Shown here: positions 9,111 through 18,510 of the stretch, in pieces
How positions within the stretch are numbered: position 1 is the first letter of the stretch
Layout of the letters: every line of letters begins with the position of its first letter
DNA from: Aeoliella mucimassa
Lineage (GTDB): Bacteria > Planctomycetota > Planctomycetia > Pirellulales > Lacipirellulaceae
Direction of reading: 5' to 3'
Length of the DNA: 64,000 bases
Assembly: GCF_007748035.1 (NCBI RefSeq)
Contig: NZ_CP036278.1
Span: 1,798,001 to 1,862,000, forward strand
Program-made: the position numbers and the translations under genes
The notes under the pieces: model-generated
Databases searched by the model: none
Seen by the model: only the letters and a program-made list of their open reading frames with translations
What the model was told of the DNA's origin: nothing

Positions 9111-9413
9111 TTAGATCTGAATCTCGCGGATCTCACGATACACATCCATCGCCTTGTTTCGCATCTGCATGGTTAGCCGAAAGGCCATATCCGCTTTCTG
9201 CACTGCGGACAGTACCTCGGCGGGGTTGATGTCTTGTCCGGTGAACAGGGCTTCCACGGCCTGGTCGGCCTCTTGCTGCATGCTGTTCACTTCCTTGATG
9301 GAATCGACGAGCATGTCCTTGAAGCTACTATCGTTCGATTGCCCAACGCTCTTCGTGAGCGACATGGGCATCGACATCGAAGTAGTCGACTGGGTGGAGG
9401 TGATGCTGTTCAT
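9111..9413 (-). CDS. fliE: Flagellar hook-basal body protein FliE
   Basis: FliE is the small adaptor that links the MS ring to the proximal rod. The 100-residue product has the family pattern: SFKDMLVDSIKEVNSMQQEADQAVEALFTG, then NPAEVLSAVQKADMAFRLTMQMRNKAMDVYREI, close to the usual C-terminus ending in MQV. Length is typical. It lies between flgC and fliF, as in most bacteria. Confidence 0.95.
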   Translation of the reverse strand: MNSITSTQSTTSMSMPMSLTKSVGQSNDSSFKDMLVDSIKEVNSMQQEADQAVEALFTGQDINPAEVLSAVQKADMAFRLTMQMRNKAMDVYREIREIQI

Positions 9414-9451
9414 GGGACTGTTTTAGGGAGGGGAGGGGGGAGTGTGAGAGC

Positions 9452-9862
9452 TTAAGCTATGATGCGGAGCGATTGCTCGCTCATGTCTTTGGTAATCTCT
9501 ATTACACCAATGTTGGCCTCGTAGGCTCGCGTGGCTTGCATCGCATCGACCATCTCGGTGGTCATGTCGACGTTCGGATACTGCACGTACCCCTGCGCGT
9601 CGGCATCGGGATGGCCAGGTTGGTATTTCATTAAAGGTGGTTTGTTCGACGTTTCGACGCTACCAATCCGCACGCCTGCTCCCCCGCCGGGACTGTGAAT
9701 CTTGGTATCTGTTTGAAACGTGACGTATCGCGGACGATACGCTTCGGGTTGTCCCAGTTCGTTGCGTGTAGTCGACATGTTGGCCAAGTTCGACGAGATG
9801 GCATTGAGTCGCATGCGCTGGGCGACCAATCCGCTCGTGCTTATATCAAAACTGCTAAACAT
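9452..9862 (-). CDS. flgC: Flagellar proximal rod protein FlgC
   Basis: FlgC is a proximal rod subunit secreted by the flagellar export apparatus. The 136-residue product opens MFSSFDISTSGLVAQRMRLN, then has AISSNLANMSTTRNE and PNVDMTTEMVDAMQATRAYEANI, the N- and C-terminal helices shared by rod proteins. The last residues match the FlgC C-terminus. It is the second gene after the sigma-54 promoter, 40 bases downstream of flgB. Confidence 0.96.
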   Translation of the reverse strand: MFSSFDISTSGLVAQRMRLNAISSNLANMSTTRNELGQPEAYRPRYVTFQTDTKIHSPGGGAGVRIGSVETSNKPPLMKYQPGHPDADAQGYVQYPNVDMTTEMVDAMQATRAYEANIGVIEITKDMSEQSLRIIA

Positions 9863-9902
9863 GATTAACGTTCTCGTTAGACTTTGACGATTAGTGAAAC
9901 TG

Positions 9903-10337
9903 TTACACCACGCGTTCGGATATTGCAGTTTCCATTAAACGTATTTGTTGAGTCATCAAACTGATCGCCATGTTGTGCATGTTTTGGTTCTTTGCCAGTT
10001 CGGTGACTTGCGATTCGAGACTGACGTCGCTGCCGTCGTGGTACAGGATGTGTTTGGTTGACTCGGCGACTCCTTCAAAGGCGTTGTATTCGCGAGTGCG
10101 TTCGCGGTTGCTCAGTACGCCGTGCGATATCTGGTTGCTGTTGGGTGCCTGTTCGCGTTTCACGAGAGCCTCTTTCAAGCTCTCTTGGAACAACTCTGGT
10201 GATAGGTCACGTGTCTTGTAGCCAGGAGTGTCGATATTGGCAATGTTGCCTGCCAACACCCCGTGCCGCGCCTGGGCGAAGTTCACCACTTGTTCGAGCA
10301 CTGGAAGTGTCGTGTGGTTGAGTAGGTTGTTTAGCAT
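9903..10337 (-). CDS. flgB: Flagellar proximal rod protein FlgB
   Basis: FlgB is a proximal rod subunit. The start chosen, MLNNLLNHTTLPVLEQVV, gives 144 residues, a normal FlgB size, and matches the family N-terminus; an upstream in-frame start at 10397 would place the first 20 codons across the sigma-54 promoter, so it is rejected. The motif NIANIDTPGYKTRDL is the rod-protein signature, and the C-terminal QNMHNMAISLMTQQIRLMETAI is typical. It is the first gene of the basal-body operon flgB-flgC-fliE-fliF-fliG onward. Confidence 0.93.
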   Translation of the reverse strand: MLNNLLNHTTLPVLEQVVNFAQARHGVLAGNIANIDTPGYKTRDLSPELFQESLKEALVKREQAPNSNQISHGVLSNRERTREYNAFEGVAESTKHILYHDGSDVSLESQVTELAKNQNMHNMAISLMTQQIRLMETAISERVV

Positions 10338-10380
10338 GCCATTTCTCGCAGGGGGTAATGCCCGCCCGGTTGCGATGGTA

Positions 10381-10397
10381 AGCAACCGACGTGCCAA
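10381..10397 (-). promoter_or_regulatory. Sigma-54 (RpoN) promoter of the flgB operon
   Basis: On the minus strand the sequence TTGGCACGTCGGTTGCT fits the sigma-54 consensus TGGCACG-N4-TTGC at every defined position, with correct spacing between the -24 GG and the -12 GC. Transcription would begin near 10370, giving a leader of about 33 bases before the flgB ATG at 10337. The gene immediately upstream encodes a sigma-54 activator with an intact GAFTGA loop. No enhancer site was recognised. Confidence 0.85.
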
Positions 10398-10569
10398 TCC
10401 ATTCTGGTAGTTGCCGAGCAGGTAGCAGTAACTGCTGCCACTCGGAGTTTCCTGTGGTTTCGCTTGTTTGCCTAAGGTCCGCGAGTTGCGAGCCTGCTAG
10501 CCAGTCTTGTCTGCTAGCAGCTATTGTTGCCGAAGCCGTTCGGCATTATTTGCCGCTAGCACACTTGGT

Positions 10570-11958
10570 CTAGGCGACATCTGCCAGGTTGTTTTCTCGA
10601 GGGGCGACTCCGTAGTTGCGTAGTTTTCCGCTAAGGGTTCGCACGCCGATGCCGAGGGCGGCAGCGGTGCGGGCGCGGTGTCCGTTATGTCGTTTCAAGG
10701 TAGCGAGAATCACTTGCCGCTCGACTTCGGCAAGCGTGACGTCTTCGCTGGGAATCAGTGTGTCGACTGTGATCTCTGGTACAGGTTCACTTGCTGGAGC
10801 CGAGCCCAACCAGGAGCGAATCGTGTTGCCGGCAATCTCCTGATGGTCTGCTAGCACGCAGGCGCGGGTAACCACGTTCTGTAGTTCGCGGATGTTACCG
10901 GGCCAGCGATAATCGAGCATCACCTGCATGGCGTCGCTGCTAAAGCTTCGCGGGTCGCCCCCTAAACGGTGGTTGGCTTGGTTCAAGAAGTGCTGGACCA
11001 ATTGAGGGATGTCGTCGCGGCGCTCGCGAAGTGGTGGCAATTGCACTGGTACCACATTCAAGCGGTAATAAAGGTCTTCGCGGAACCGGCCTTGGGCCAC
11101 TTCGTGTTGCAGATCTCGGTTCGTCGAGGCCAGCACCCGCACATCGGCAGTCACGCTATGGCTCGAGCCAACCGGTTCGAACTTGCGTTCTTGGAGCACT
11201 CGCAACAGCTTCGCCTGTAGATTCAGATCGATTTCGGTGATTTCGTCGAGCAGCAGGGTGCCGCCCTGGGCGAGTTCGAAGCGCCCGACGCGATCGGCAT
11301 CCGCTCCTGTGAAGGCTCCTCGACGATGGCCGAAGAGTTCGCTTTCGGTGAGTTGTTCGGAGAGTACCGGGCAGTTGAGGCTGACCAGTTCTGCCCCTGC
11401 ACGCTGGCTGGCCAAGTGGATTTCGCGGGCGACTAGCTCTTTGCCGGTGCCGCTTTCGCCGCATATCAGCACGGTTTCGTCGGTGCGGGCGATGCGTTGC
11501 AGTTGCTGCCGCAGCTCTCGCATCGCTGGGCTGTCGCCGACCATTACGCGACCGGTCGGCTCGGCAGTGGTGAGCAAACCACGCCGGGAGCAAGCGGTGG
11601 CGACCGCTTGTTCGAGTCGATCGATGTCGAAGGGCTTTTCAATGTAGTCGAACGCACCGTGACGCATGGCTTCGACCGCGGTATCGATCGACGCGTGCGC
11701 GGTGATCATCAAGATCTCCACTGGTAAGCTCAAGCGTTCAATCTCGCGGATGAACTCCAGTCCGTCCATGCCGGGCATCTGCAGATCGGTGATGACGACG
11801 TCGCTGCCATGCTCGCGGAGATAGATCAGTCCCTCGCGTGCGCTGGCGCAGGCGTGTACCTCGTATCCACCATGGCGCAGGACGCTGGCCACCGACTCGC
11901 GGGAGCGAGCGTGGTCGTCGACCACCAGGATTCGCGTTGTCTGGGTAGACAAGCTCAT
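10570..11958 (-). CDS. Sigma-54-dependent response regulator, FlrC/FleR-like flagellar activator
   Basis: A three-domain NtrC-family activator. Residues 8-125 are a receiver domain (ILVVDDHARS, phospho-Asp in VITDLQMPG, Lys in FDYIEKPF). Residues about 140-370 are the AAA+ domain with Walker A GESGTGKE, the sigma-54-contacting loop RGAFTGA and Walker B GGTLLLDEI. The C-terminus is a Fis-type helix-turn-helix with RHNGHRARTAAALGIGVRTL. Its start overlaps the kinase stop by four bases. Given the sigma-54 promoter ahead of flgB, it most likely switches on the basal-body operon. Confidence 0.9.
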   Translation of the reverse strand: MSLSTQTTRILVVDDHARSRESVASVLRHGGYEVHACASAREGLIYLREHGSDVVITDLQMPGMDGLEFIREIERLSLPVEILMITAHASIDTAVEAMRHGAFDYIEKPFDIDRLEQAVATACSRRGLLTTAEPTGRVMVGDSPAMRELRQQLQRIARTDETVLICGESGTGKELVAREIHLASQRAGAELVSLNCPVLSEQLTESELFGHRRGAFTGADADRVGRFELAQGGTLLLDEITEIDLNLQAKLLRVLQERKFEPVGSSHSVTADVRVLASTNRDLQHEVAQGRFREDLYYRLNVVPVQLPPLRERRDDIPQLVQHFLNQANHRLGGDPRSFSSDAMQVMLDYRWPGNIRELQNVVTRACVLADHQEIAGNTIRSWLGSAPASEPVPEITVDTLIPSEDVTLAEVERQVILATLKRHNGHRARTAAALGIGVRTLSGKLRNYGVAPRENNLADVA

Positions 11959-12872
11959 GCAGCCGCTCCCAGAGTGCCACGGTTGATCAAGGGGAATCGC
12001 AGAGTGAAAGCTGCACCACCTTCAGGGCAGTTCGACACGCTGACTGTACCGCCATGGGCTTGGACCACGTGCTCGACAATCGCCAGGCCGAGACCGGTAC
12101 CAGAGCTCTTGGTGCTGAAGAACGGCTCGAACAGTTTGCGGCGGAACTGTTCCGGCACGCCTGGTCCGCTGTCGGCAACCTCAATTTCCAAGGCAGCACT
12201 GTTTTCAAAAGTAGTGATCACCAGCTCGCCACCGTCGGGCATGGCATCGAGCGAGTTAAGCACCAGATTAAGCAGCGCCCGGCGAACCATTTCGCGATCG
12301 CCTTGAAGCACCGTATTGGGTGGAATGTCGATATCGACATCCACTGCTTGTGCTTCGAGTTGAGGAGCAAGTGATTCGATGACCTCTTCGACCAACGAGC
12401 CCACAATAAAGCTACTCGGTTGCGGCTGACGGTGTGCGGTGAAGCTGAGTAAATCGTTCACGGTAGCATCCAGGGATTGAAACCCTGCCTCGACTTGGGA
12501 AAGAGTATCGAGCGCCACGGAGTCGTCAGCGAGACGACGACGTAGCAAACTCAGGTTCAAGGTAACGGGTACCAGGTTGTTCTTCACTTCGTGGGCCACG
12601 TGCGAAGCCATTTGGCCCAGGTCGGCGAGTCGGTTTTTGCGAGCAAGCTCGCGGTTCTTGCATTCCAGTTCGTCGCTCAGTCGAGCCACTTCGGCATGCA
12701 GCGTTGCATGGGTATGTTCCAATCGGAGTGTTGCGGTGTTCCAAGCATCGAGCAGTGTCTCCAGATCAGCCTGGGCGGTGAGCTGCTCGTGCGCATCGCC
12801 GGAGTACAAACGCAGATGGGGTGCGTCGGTCGGGGGGGATTCGGAGGACTGGTTGGAAGGAGACGGATTCAT
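11955..12872 (-). CDS. Cytoplasmic sensor histidine kinase, FlrB/FleS-like
   Basis: The 305-residue kinase has a short N-terminal coiled coil and no membrane segment. It has a dimerisation/phospho-acceptor helix (LGQMASHVAHEVKNNL, with His in HEVKNN) and a HATPase domain with RRALLNLVLNSLDAMPDGG (N box), ADSGPGVP (G1) and STKSSGTGLGLAIVEHVV (G2). It overlaps the response regulator gene by four bases, so the two form a two-component pair. The lack of a membrane sensor suggests it reads an internal assembly state, as FlrB and FleS do; that role is an inference. Confidence 0.88.
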   Translation of the reverse strand: MNPSPSNQSSESPPTDAPHLRLYSGDAHEQLTAQADLETLLDAWNTATLRLEHTHATLHAEVARLSDELECKNRELARKNRLADLGQMASHVAHEVKNNLVPVTLNLSLLRRRLADDSVALDTLSQVEAGFQSLDATVNDLLSFTAHRQPQPSSFIVGSLVEEVIESLAPQLEAQAVDVDIDIPPNTVLQGDREMVRRALLNLVLNSLDAMPDGGELVITTFENSAALEIEVADSGPGVPEQFRRKLFEPFFSTKSSGTGLGLAIVEHVVQAHGGTVSVSNCPEGGAAFTLRFPLINRGTLGAAA

Positions 12873-12882
12873 GTGTTGGGGT

Positions 12883-13374
12883 TCAATGGGAATTGGAGGT
12901 TAGATCGATGGAGGTGCTGGCGGGACCACTGTCGAGCATTGGAGTTCGTGGTTGCGGGCTCCGCTGCTGGGCATAAGCACCCACCGCCCGCTGGGCTGTG
13001 CCCGCTTGTTTCAGACGGGCCGCCACGCGGTCGCGATGCTCAACCATCCGCAACTCTTGTTGGCGTTCGAGGTCCATCACTTCTTTAAGCAGTTGATTGC
13101 ACTCTTCGGCACGTTTAGCACATGCTTGGCGATCCTGTGCCGACCGCCACACGCGTTGTTCAGGATCCTCCGCCTGGAACGGACGTAGGTGGCGCTCCAC
13201 CAACTGCAAGGCGGCAATCAGGTGTTGCTTGGCACCGAGTAGTTGCAGCAAGCCAGAAGTATCCGCCGAGTCGACGGCATGTTGTTGCTTGAGCCCGATA
13301 TCGCGAAGTTGCAGCAGTACTTGCTGCTTCTTGCGAATGAGTTCCGCCAGATTGTCGGTTGCCAGGGAAGTCAT
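12883..13374 (-). CDS. FlgN-like flagellar export chaperone
   Basis: A 163-residue, mainly helical soluble protein with repeated Leu/Gln-rich heptads (LAELIRKKQQVLLQLRDIGLKQQ, then ECNQLLKEVMDLERQQELRMVEHRDRVAARL). This layout fits FlgN, the chaperone for hook-filament junction proteins, which is 140-165 residues and nearly all helix. It lies ten bases upstream of the kinase gene in the same operon. The C-terminal 30 residues look disordered. FlgN is the best match but sequence conservation is low. Confidence 0.6.
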   Translation of the reverse strand: MTSLATDNLAELIRKKQQVLLQLRDIGLKQQHAVDSADTSGLLQLLGAKQHLIAALQLVERHLRPFQAEDPEQRVWRSAQDRQACAKRAEECNQLLKEVMDLERQQELRMVEHRDRVAARLKQAGTAQRAVGAYAQQRSPQPRTPMLDSGPASTSIDLTSNSH

Positions 13375-13415
13375 AGTAATTCAGGGACAAGGAAGGGAAA
13401 GAGAGATACTTCGTA

Positions 13416-15872
13416 CTACCATTCGAGCATCTGCTCCAACATCAATTTCCATTGACTGCGATTAAAATTGGTGGTCTGGGAGAAATCGGCATCCTCGGGG
13501 AGTTGCTGCAACAGCTCGAGCGCCTGCCCCACGTTGAGCCGAGCCTTCACCGGGTCGTTCAATCGACGCCAGCAATTTGCAATTTGAACGAAGGTCTCCA
13601 GTACAAACGGTTCGTTCTGATACAGGGTGGAAACGTTGGAGTATTCATCAATCGCCTGCTTGAACCGCTCGGGGGAATGTTCAACGCGACCAAGTGCAAA
13701 CAAAGCCGATCCTTTGAACATGTAGCAATTTCTGAGCATCGCACGATCAAGGGGAGTAGTGGACACGCTATTGGCGATGTCGACTCGTACCTGCTCGTAA
13801 TGATGCAACGCCTTGTTTAAGAGGTGCTGCACCTCGCGGGTTCCGCTTTCGCGTTCGTTGGCGGTTTTGGCTTGCTCAAGGTCTTGCAGCGGTTTTTCCG
13901 CAGCGCGTCGGTACGATTCAGCAATCAAGTAATTGGCGAGGCGCGACTTGTTACCGCCGATTTTTCGTTCGACCGCTTCACCAAGTCGGTCCACGGCCTC
14001 GTCGTAGCGTTCTGCGTCGTACAACAGATGCCCTAGCTCGAACAGCGACTCTCGCCATTCAGCTGATTCTGGAGTAAGACCGCTGCTGTGCAGATTGCTG
14101 AGCAGTAGTTGCTCGGCTTCGCGGATGCGTTCATGATCGCCGAAGGCTTTTGCGCAGTCCAAGCGGGCTCGGAACACCGCCGCGTCTTGTGGGTGGAGTT
14201 CGATACATTCTTCGAGGGCGAACACCCCTTCGTCGACTTCGCCCAACGACAGATGGGCTTGTCCCAGGCGAAGCAGTGCTAGTGCATTGCGTTTCACAGG
14301 CTCATTCTTGAGATACTCGTTGAGCATGCGAATCGCACTGCTGTAGCTCTGTCCGAGTTGATAGCACTCCGCACTCTTCCATACCGCTTCAGTATACTCA
14401 GGCGTAGCGAACACCCTTCGGGCGTATTGCTCGTAGTCGACTCCCGCTTCTCGCAGCTTTCGGCGGCCTTCCCGTTGTACTTTCTTCGCATCGACGACAC
14501 CACGAGCGGCCTCATCGACTAAATAACGACCCCATTGATTGTAGGTGTCGGCTTCGAGTTCAAGTTGCTTGGTTTTACCAAGCAAGCTCCCCAGTTGTTC
14601 TCCGAGAGTCTTGGCCGATTCGTATTGGTCGCGTGCCAGGAAGTCGGCGTGCGCGGCCATCATGCGTTGACGCAGTTCGTGCAACGGCATGTATTCATTG
14701 CGATAAGCTCTAGGGCTGTCGAGCACCGACAGACAGCGCCGATAAGCCGTGAGTGCCTGGTTGTCGTCGCGTTTTTGTTGGCGGTAGATGTCGCCTTCGG
14801 CCACCGATGCGGCAATACCAGCCGGCGAGGCGGAGAACAGTTTGCGGACACGCTCAAATTGGCGGATTGCTCGGTTGGTCTCGCCATTAAGCCCATACGC
14901 AACGCCGGCCAGGTACATGGCTTCTTCGGCGTTATCTTCCGCAGGTGAGATGCGTTCGAGCTTTGTAATCGAGTCTTTTACCGCTGCGTAAAGCTGTGTT
15001 GGTTCTTGGTTCGGATCGATGCGACTAGCGAGAAAGCGTTGTAGTTCTGCGATGCACGTATGAGCCGAAGCCATGGCGATCTGGTTGTCGGTGAGCAATT
15101 CAGCGGGAATCGCCTGGAGCGTAGCTCGTGCTTCGTTGTATCGGCCGAGCTGACAGAGCGTATCGATGCGATCGAGCAGCGTCTTCGAGCGTTTCTCGCC
15201 CTGTAAATCGTTGCTCTCGAGCGCGGTGTCGATATGTTTGAGTGCTGCTTCGAACTGCGGGGGATCGCTAAGCGAGTAGGCAGCAGCTAGTGTGAGATGC
15301 AGGTCGGTGTGATCGGCTGAGTCGTCTTGCAGAGCTTCTTCAAGCACCCGTAGACCAGCCGTGGCGTCGCCGCTTTCCAGTAAGCTGCGACCAAGCAGGT
15401 AGTTGCCTTCCTGTATGCGAGTCTTCGGAAAGCCTGCCGATTTGGCTTCCTGCAGGTACTTCGAAGCAATCAGATACTGACTCTGGCGTTGTAGTGAGGA
15501 CCATTGTTGCTCGGCCTCGGCGGCTTTCACCGCGCCGAGAACAAACAATGGACCACCGTAGTCAGCCGGATCGATTTCACCGCTGTCGGTGAGTTCGACC
15601 ACCAGCAGGCGTGCTTCTTGCAGTTCGCCTTTGTCGTAGGCTTCGAGAGCATCGGCGATGGTTGGTGAGCTGTCTGATACCGTGAGTGCGGCAAGATACA
15701 ACCAGGTGCCGATGGTTGCGAGCAGCACGCCGAGGAAGCCGGCGCCCAACAGGATCTGGCGCAGCAGACTTACCGCGGCCCAGTCGCGGATGCCGTGCAC
15801 GTAACCCATGAGCTTGCCGATCAGGCCGGCAGGCTTGGTTTCGTTCGCGTTGGTCGATGTTTCGTCGGCCAC
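13416..15872 (-). CDS. Membrane-anchored tetratricopeptide-repeat protein
   Basis: A protein of about 818 residues with one membrane segment near the N-terminus (LLRQILLGAGFLGVLLATIGTWLYLAALTV) and then many TPR-like helical pairs to the end. Examples are LEEALQDDSADHTDLHLTLAAAYSL, ALALLRLGQAHLSLGEVDEGVFALEECIEL and LGHLLYDAERYDEAVDRLGEAV. It should be held in the inner membrane with the TPR array on one side as a protein-binding platform. A GTG at 15872 preceded by AAGGA is preferred over a TTG at 15899. It is first in the flgN-kinase-regulator string, so a flagellar role is possible but unproven. Confidence 0.75.
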   Translation of the reverse strand: MADETSTNANETKPAGLIGKLMGYVHGIRDWAAVSLLRQILLGAGFLGVLLATIGTWLYLAALTVSDSSPTIADALEAYDKGELQEARLLVVELTDSGEIDPADYGGPLFVLGAVKAAEAEQQWSSLQRQSQYLIASKYLQEAKSAGFPKTRIQEGNYLLGRSLLESGDATAGLRVLEEALQDDSADHTDLHLTLAAAYSLSDPPQFEAALKHIDTALESNDLQGEKRSKTLLDRIDTLCQLGRYNEARATLQAIPAELLTDNQIAMASAHTCIAELQRFLASRIDPNQEPTQLYAAVKDSITKLERISPAEDNAEEAMYLAGVAYGLNGETNRAIRQFERVRKLFSASPAGIAASVAEGDIYRQQKRDDNQALTAYRRCLSVLDSPRAYRNEYMPLHELRQRMMAAHADFLARDQYESAKTLGEQLGSLLGKTKQLELEADTYNQWGRYLVDEAARGVVDAKKVQREGRRKLREAGVDYEQYARRVFATPEYTEAVWKSAECYQLGQSYSSAIRMLNEYLKNEPVKRNALALLRLGQAHLSLGEVDEGVFALEECIELHPQDAAVFRARLDCAKAFGDHERIREAEQLLLSNLHSSGLTPESAEWRESLFELGHLLYDAERYDEAVDRLGEAVERKIGGNKSRLANYLIAESYRRAAEKPLQDLEQAKTANERESGTREVQHLLNKALHHYEQVRVDIANSVSTTPLDRAMLRNCYMFKGSALFALGRVEHSPERFKQAIDEYSNVSTLYQNEPFVLETFVQIANCWRRLNDPVKARLNVGQALELLQQLPEDADFSQTTNFNRSQWKLMLEQMLEW

Positions 15873-15906
15873 CAGGATCGGTCCTTCGATTCCTTGCAAA
15901 CCAGCC

Positions 15907-15926
15907 GATTTACGTCCATGTAAATC
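15907..15926. repeat. 7-bp inverted repeat upstream of the TPR gene
   Basis: GATTTAC and GTAAATC are perfect arms separated by six bases, placed a few bases before the translation start of the minus-strand TPR gene. The spacing would suit an operator or a small hairpin in the leader. The rest of 15927-16072 shows no gene. Confidence 0.35.
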
Positions 15927-16072
15927 TAATAGGCGCAGGTTCGTCTAGGGCTTCTACAAAACCGAATCAACCGAGTCAATGCAATCTGTGAGCGCATGCA
16001 AGCAGTTGCAGGCAAACGGCCCTTGAGATAGCGTGCGCGCAGAGTGCTAGCACGAGAGTAGTTGCAGAGCTA

Positions 16073-16819
16073 TTAGCCGCAAACTCGCTCCATGACCCAG
16101 CGGTTGACGTCCGCGAGCATGCAGGTGGTTAGATCGTCGCTGCCAGGGTATTGGCGGATATCGACGTTGCAACCGGCCGAATGAAGCAGTCGCAGGTCGC
16201 GGCAAACAGCGGTTTCGGGATACTGTGGGTAATCCCGAGAAGAGGAGAGTAAGAAGGGGAGCTTACGCAATCGGTTTACGTTGCGTAGCAGCGAGTGGCG
16301 ACGAGGCAGAGCACCATTGATCGATATCACGCCCGCGAAACGTTCGGGGGTCTGCATGGCCAATCGCAGTGCCATGCTGCCGCCGTTTCCATGGCCGACA
16401 AGGAAAATGCGGCTGTCGTGAACGCTGAATTCGCTGCGGGCCAAATCAATGGCTTCGCTCACCGCCTGGCCAGCAGCAGCAATCGCTACGGGCTGCTGAA
16501 CCCATTGGTAGCTGCGGAGTTGATCGTTGCATTCGTGAGAAGCCTGAGGGGCCACGGCAACGAAGTTTTGTGTGCTAATGTGCTGCATGACTTGCGGCAA
16601 ATGCCGCTCGTTGCCACCTTTTTCGTGGAGCCAAACGATCAGGGGATAGGAGTATCCCATCTCGTAATTTGTCGGCAGAAAAGTCGCAACGGGGGTGTCG
16701 ACAGTCGTTCGAGCGGGAGCCATCGCTAGCGCGGTTCCCAGGCCACTGGTGGGTGGGGTGGGAATTAAGTGTTGCCAGGAGGATTCGTTCGCTGCGGTAA
16801 CGGCACGTCGGCGTTTCAT
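16073..16819 (-). CDS. Alpha/beta-hydrolase fold protein lacking the catalytic triad
   Basis: The 248-residue protein has the esterase/PHB-depolymerase-like layout: YSYPLIVWLHEKGGNE (oxyanion region), HDSRIFLVGHGNGGSMALRLA (nucleophile elbow) and a final helix DVNRWVMERV. The elbow reads GHGNG where active enzymes have GxSxG, so the nucleophile serine is glycine. The position expected for the catalytic histidine near the end reads PGSDD. It is therefore probably non-catalytic. No signal peptide is evident. It lies alone between the TPR gene and mdh, same strand. The fold assignment is secure; the function is unknown. Confidence 0.7.
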   Translation of the reverse strand: MKRRRAVTAANESSWQHLIPTPPTSGLGTALAMAPARTTVDTPVATFLPTNYEMGYSYPLIVWLHEKGGNERHLPQVMQHISTQNFVAVAPQASHECNDQLRSYQWVQQPVAIAAAGQAVSEAIDLARSEFSVHDSRIFLVGHGNGGSMALRLAMQTPERFAGVISINGALPRRHSLLRNVNRLRKLPFLLSSSRDYPQYPETAVCRDLRLLHSAGCNVDIRQYPGSDDLTTCMLADVNRWVMERVCG

Positions 16820-17077
16820 GCGATTATCTCAGGGGGGACTGGGTATGTATAAATTCGTGCTACGACCAATGCGGTTGTGGTTCCGCAAGGCGGTGGGAGG
16901 AAACCGACCCGGAGATAGACCGGTAGTCAGAAGCAGATCGAATGTTACCGACTTGGTTAGTAAGAAAGACCAAGGCTACGTAGTACGTCGTCTAAAGGGG
17001 AGAAACTCGACTAACGGCGGCAGCATCGACTCCAAATAGCAATAGCAACCTGCGACAAGCATGCCGAGGTTAATGCA

Positions 17078-17111
17078 CTGGCAATCTTGTTGATGGCAAC
17101 AAGATTGCCAG
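17078..17111. terminator. Strong 15-bp stem-loop downstream of mdh
   Basis: A perfect 15-bp stem with a four-base loop: the arms are CTGGCAATCTTGTTG at 17078-17092 and its exact complement at 17097-17111. It lies 112 bases beyond the mdh stop and about 260 bases upstream of the hydrolase start. No T-run follows on either strand, so it is not a standard intrinsic terminator; it could be a 3' stabilising hairpin of the mdh message. The surrounding 403-base gap (16820-17222) shows no gene. Confidence 0.5.
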
Positions 17112-17222
17112 GCAGTAAACCGACTTTAATCGAACTGGCTGCAGGGTGTCAACGCCGGACATTTTTAGTTGCTCAAAGTTCGCTAGCAACCTTATTTATG
17201 GCGATTGACAAATGAGGTTTGC

Positions 17223-18215
<993 letters not shown>

Positions 18216-18303
18216 TCAAGGGCTCCGCACGGGGAGCATCGTACTGGGGAGGATGCCAGCAGTTCGCAAGGTTGTTCGTAACTCTAGTTGAGTATCTGCG
18301 CGA

Positions 18304-18327
18304 TTGGCACACGACGCAAGGTGCCAA
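18304..18327. repeat. 7-bp inverted repeat between mdh and flhA
   Basis: TTGGCAC and GTGCCAA are perfect arms ten bases apart in the 343-base divergent region. The first arm resembles a -24 element, but no GC lies at the -12 position, so it is not a sigma-54 promoter. It may be an operator. Nothing else in 18168-18510 was recognised. Confidence 0.4.
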
Positions 18328-18510
18328 AAATCTAGCTAATATCCCGTAAAACAGCGCGTGCTGATTCGCACAGCAGAGAATCAAACAAGGTATCCACGCA
18401 TCCAATACTTGGTAACTGTCGGTATGGACAAGGTAGGGCGGTTCGGGTACGGTCTGCCCGCTCGCCGACGTGGGCGAGCAGGGCGACTACTTCATCAAGC
18501 AATTGTGGCG

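Noticed and set aside
10338-10397. Upstream start for flgB at 10397
   Set aside because: It would place codons across an exact sigma-54 promoter and add residues not found in FlgB.
18304-18319. Possible sigma-54 promoter upstream of flhA
   Set aside because: TTGGCAC fits the -24 element, but the -12 GC is not at the required spacing.
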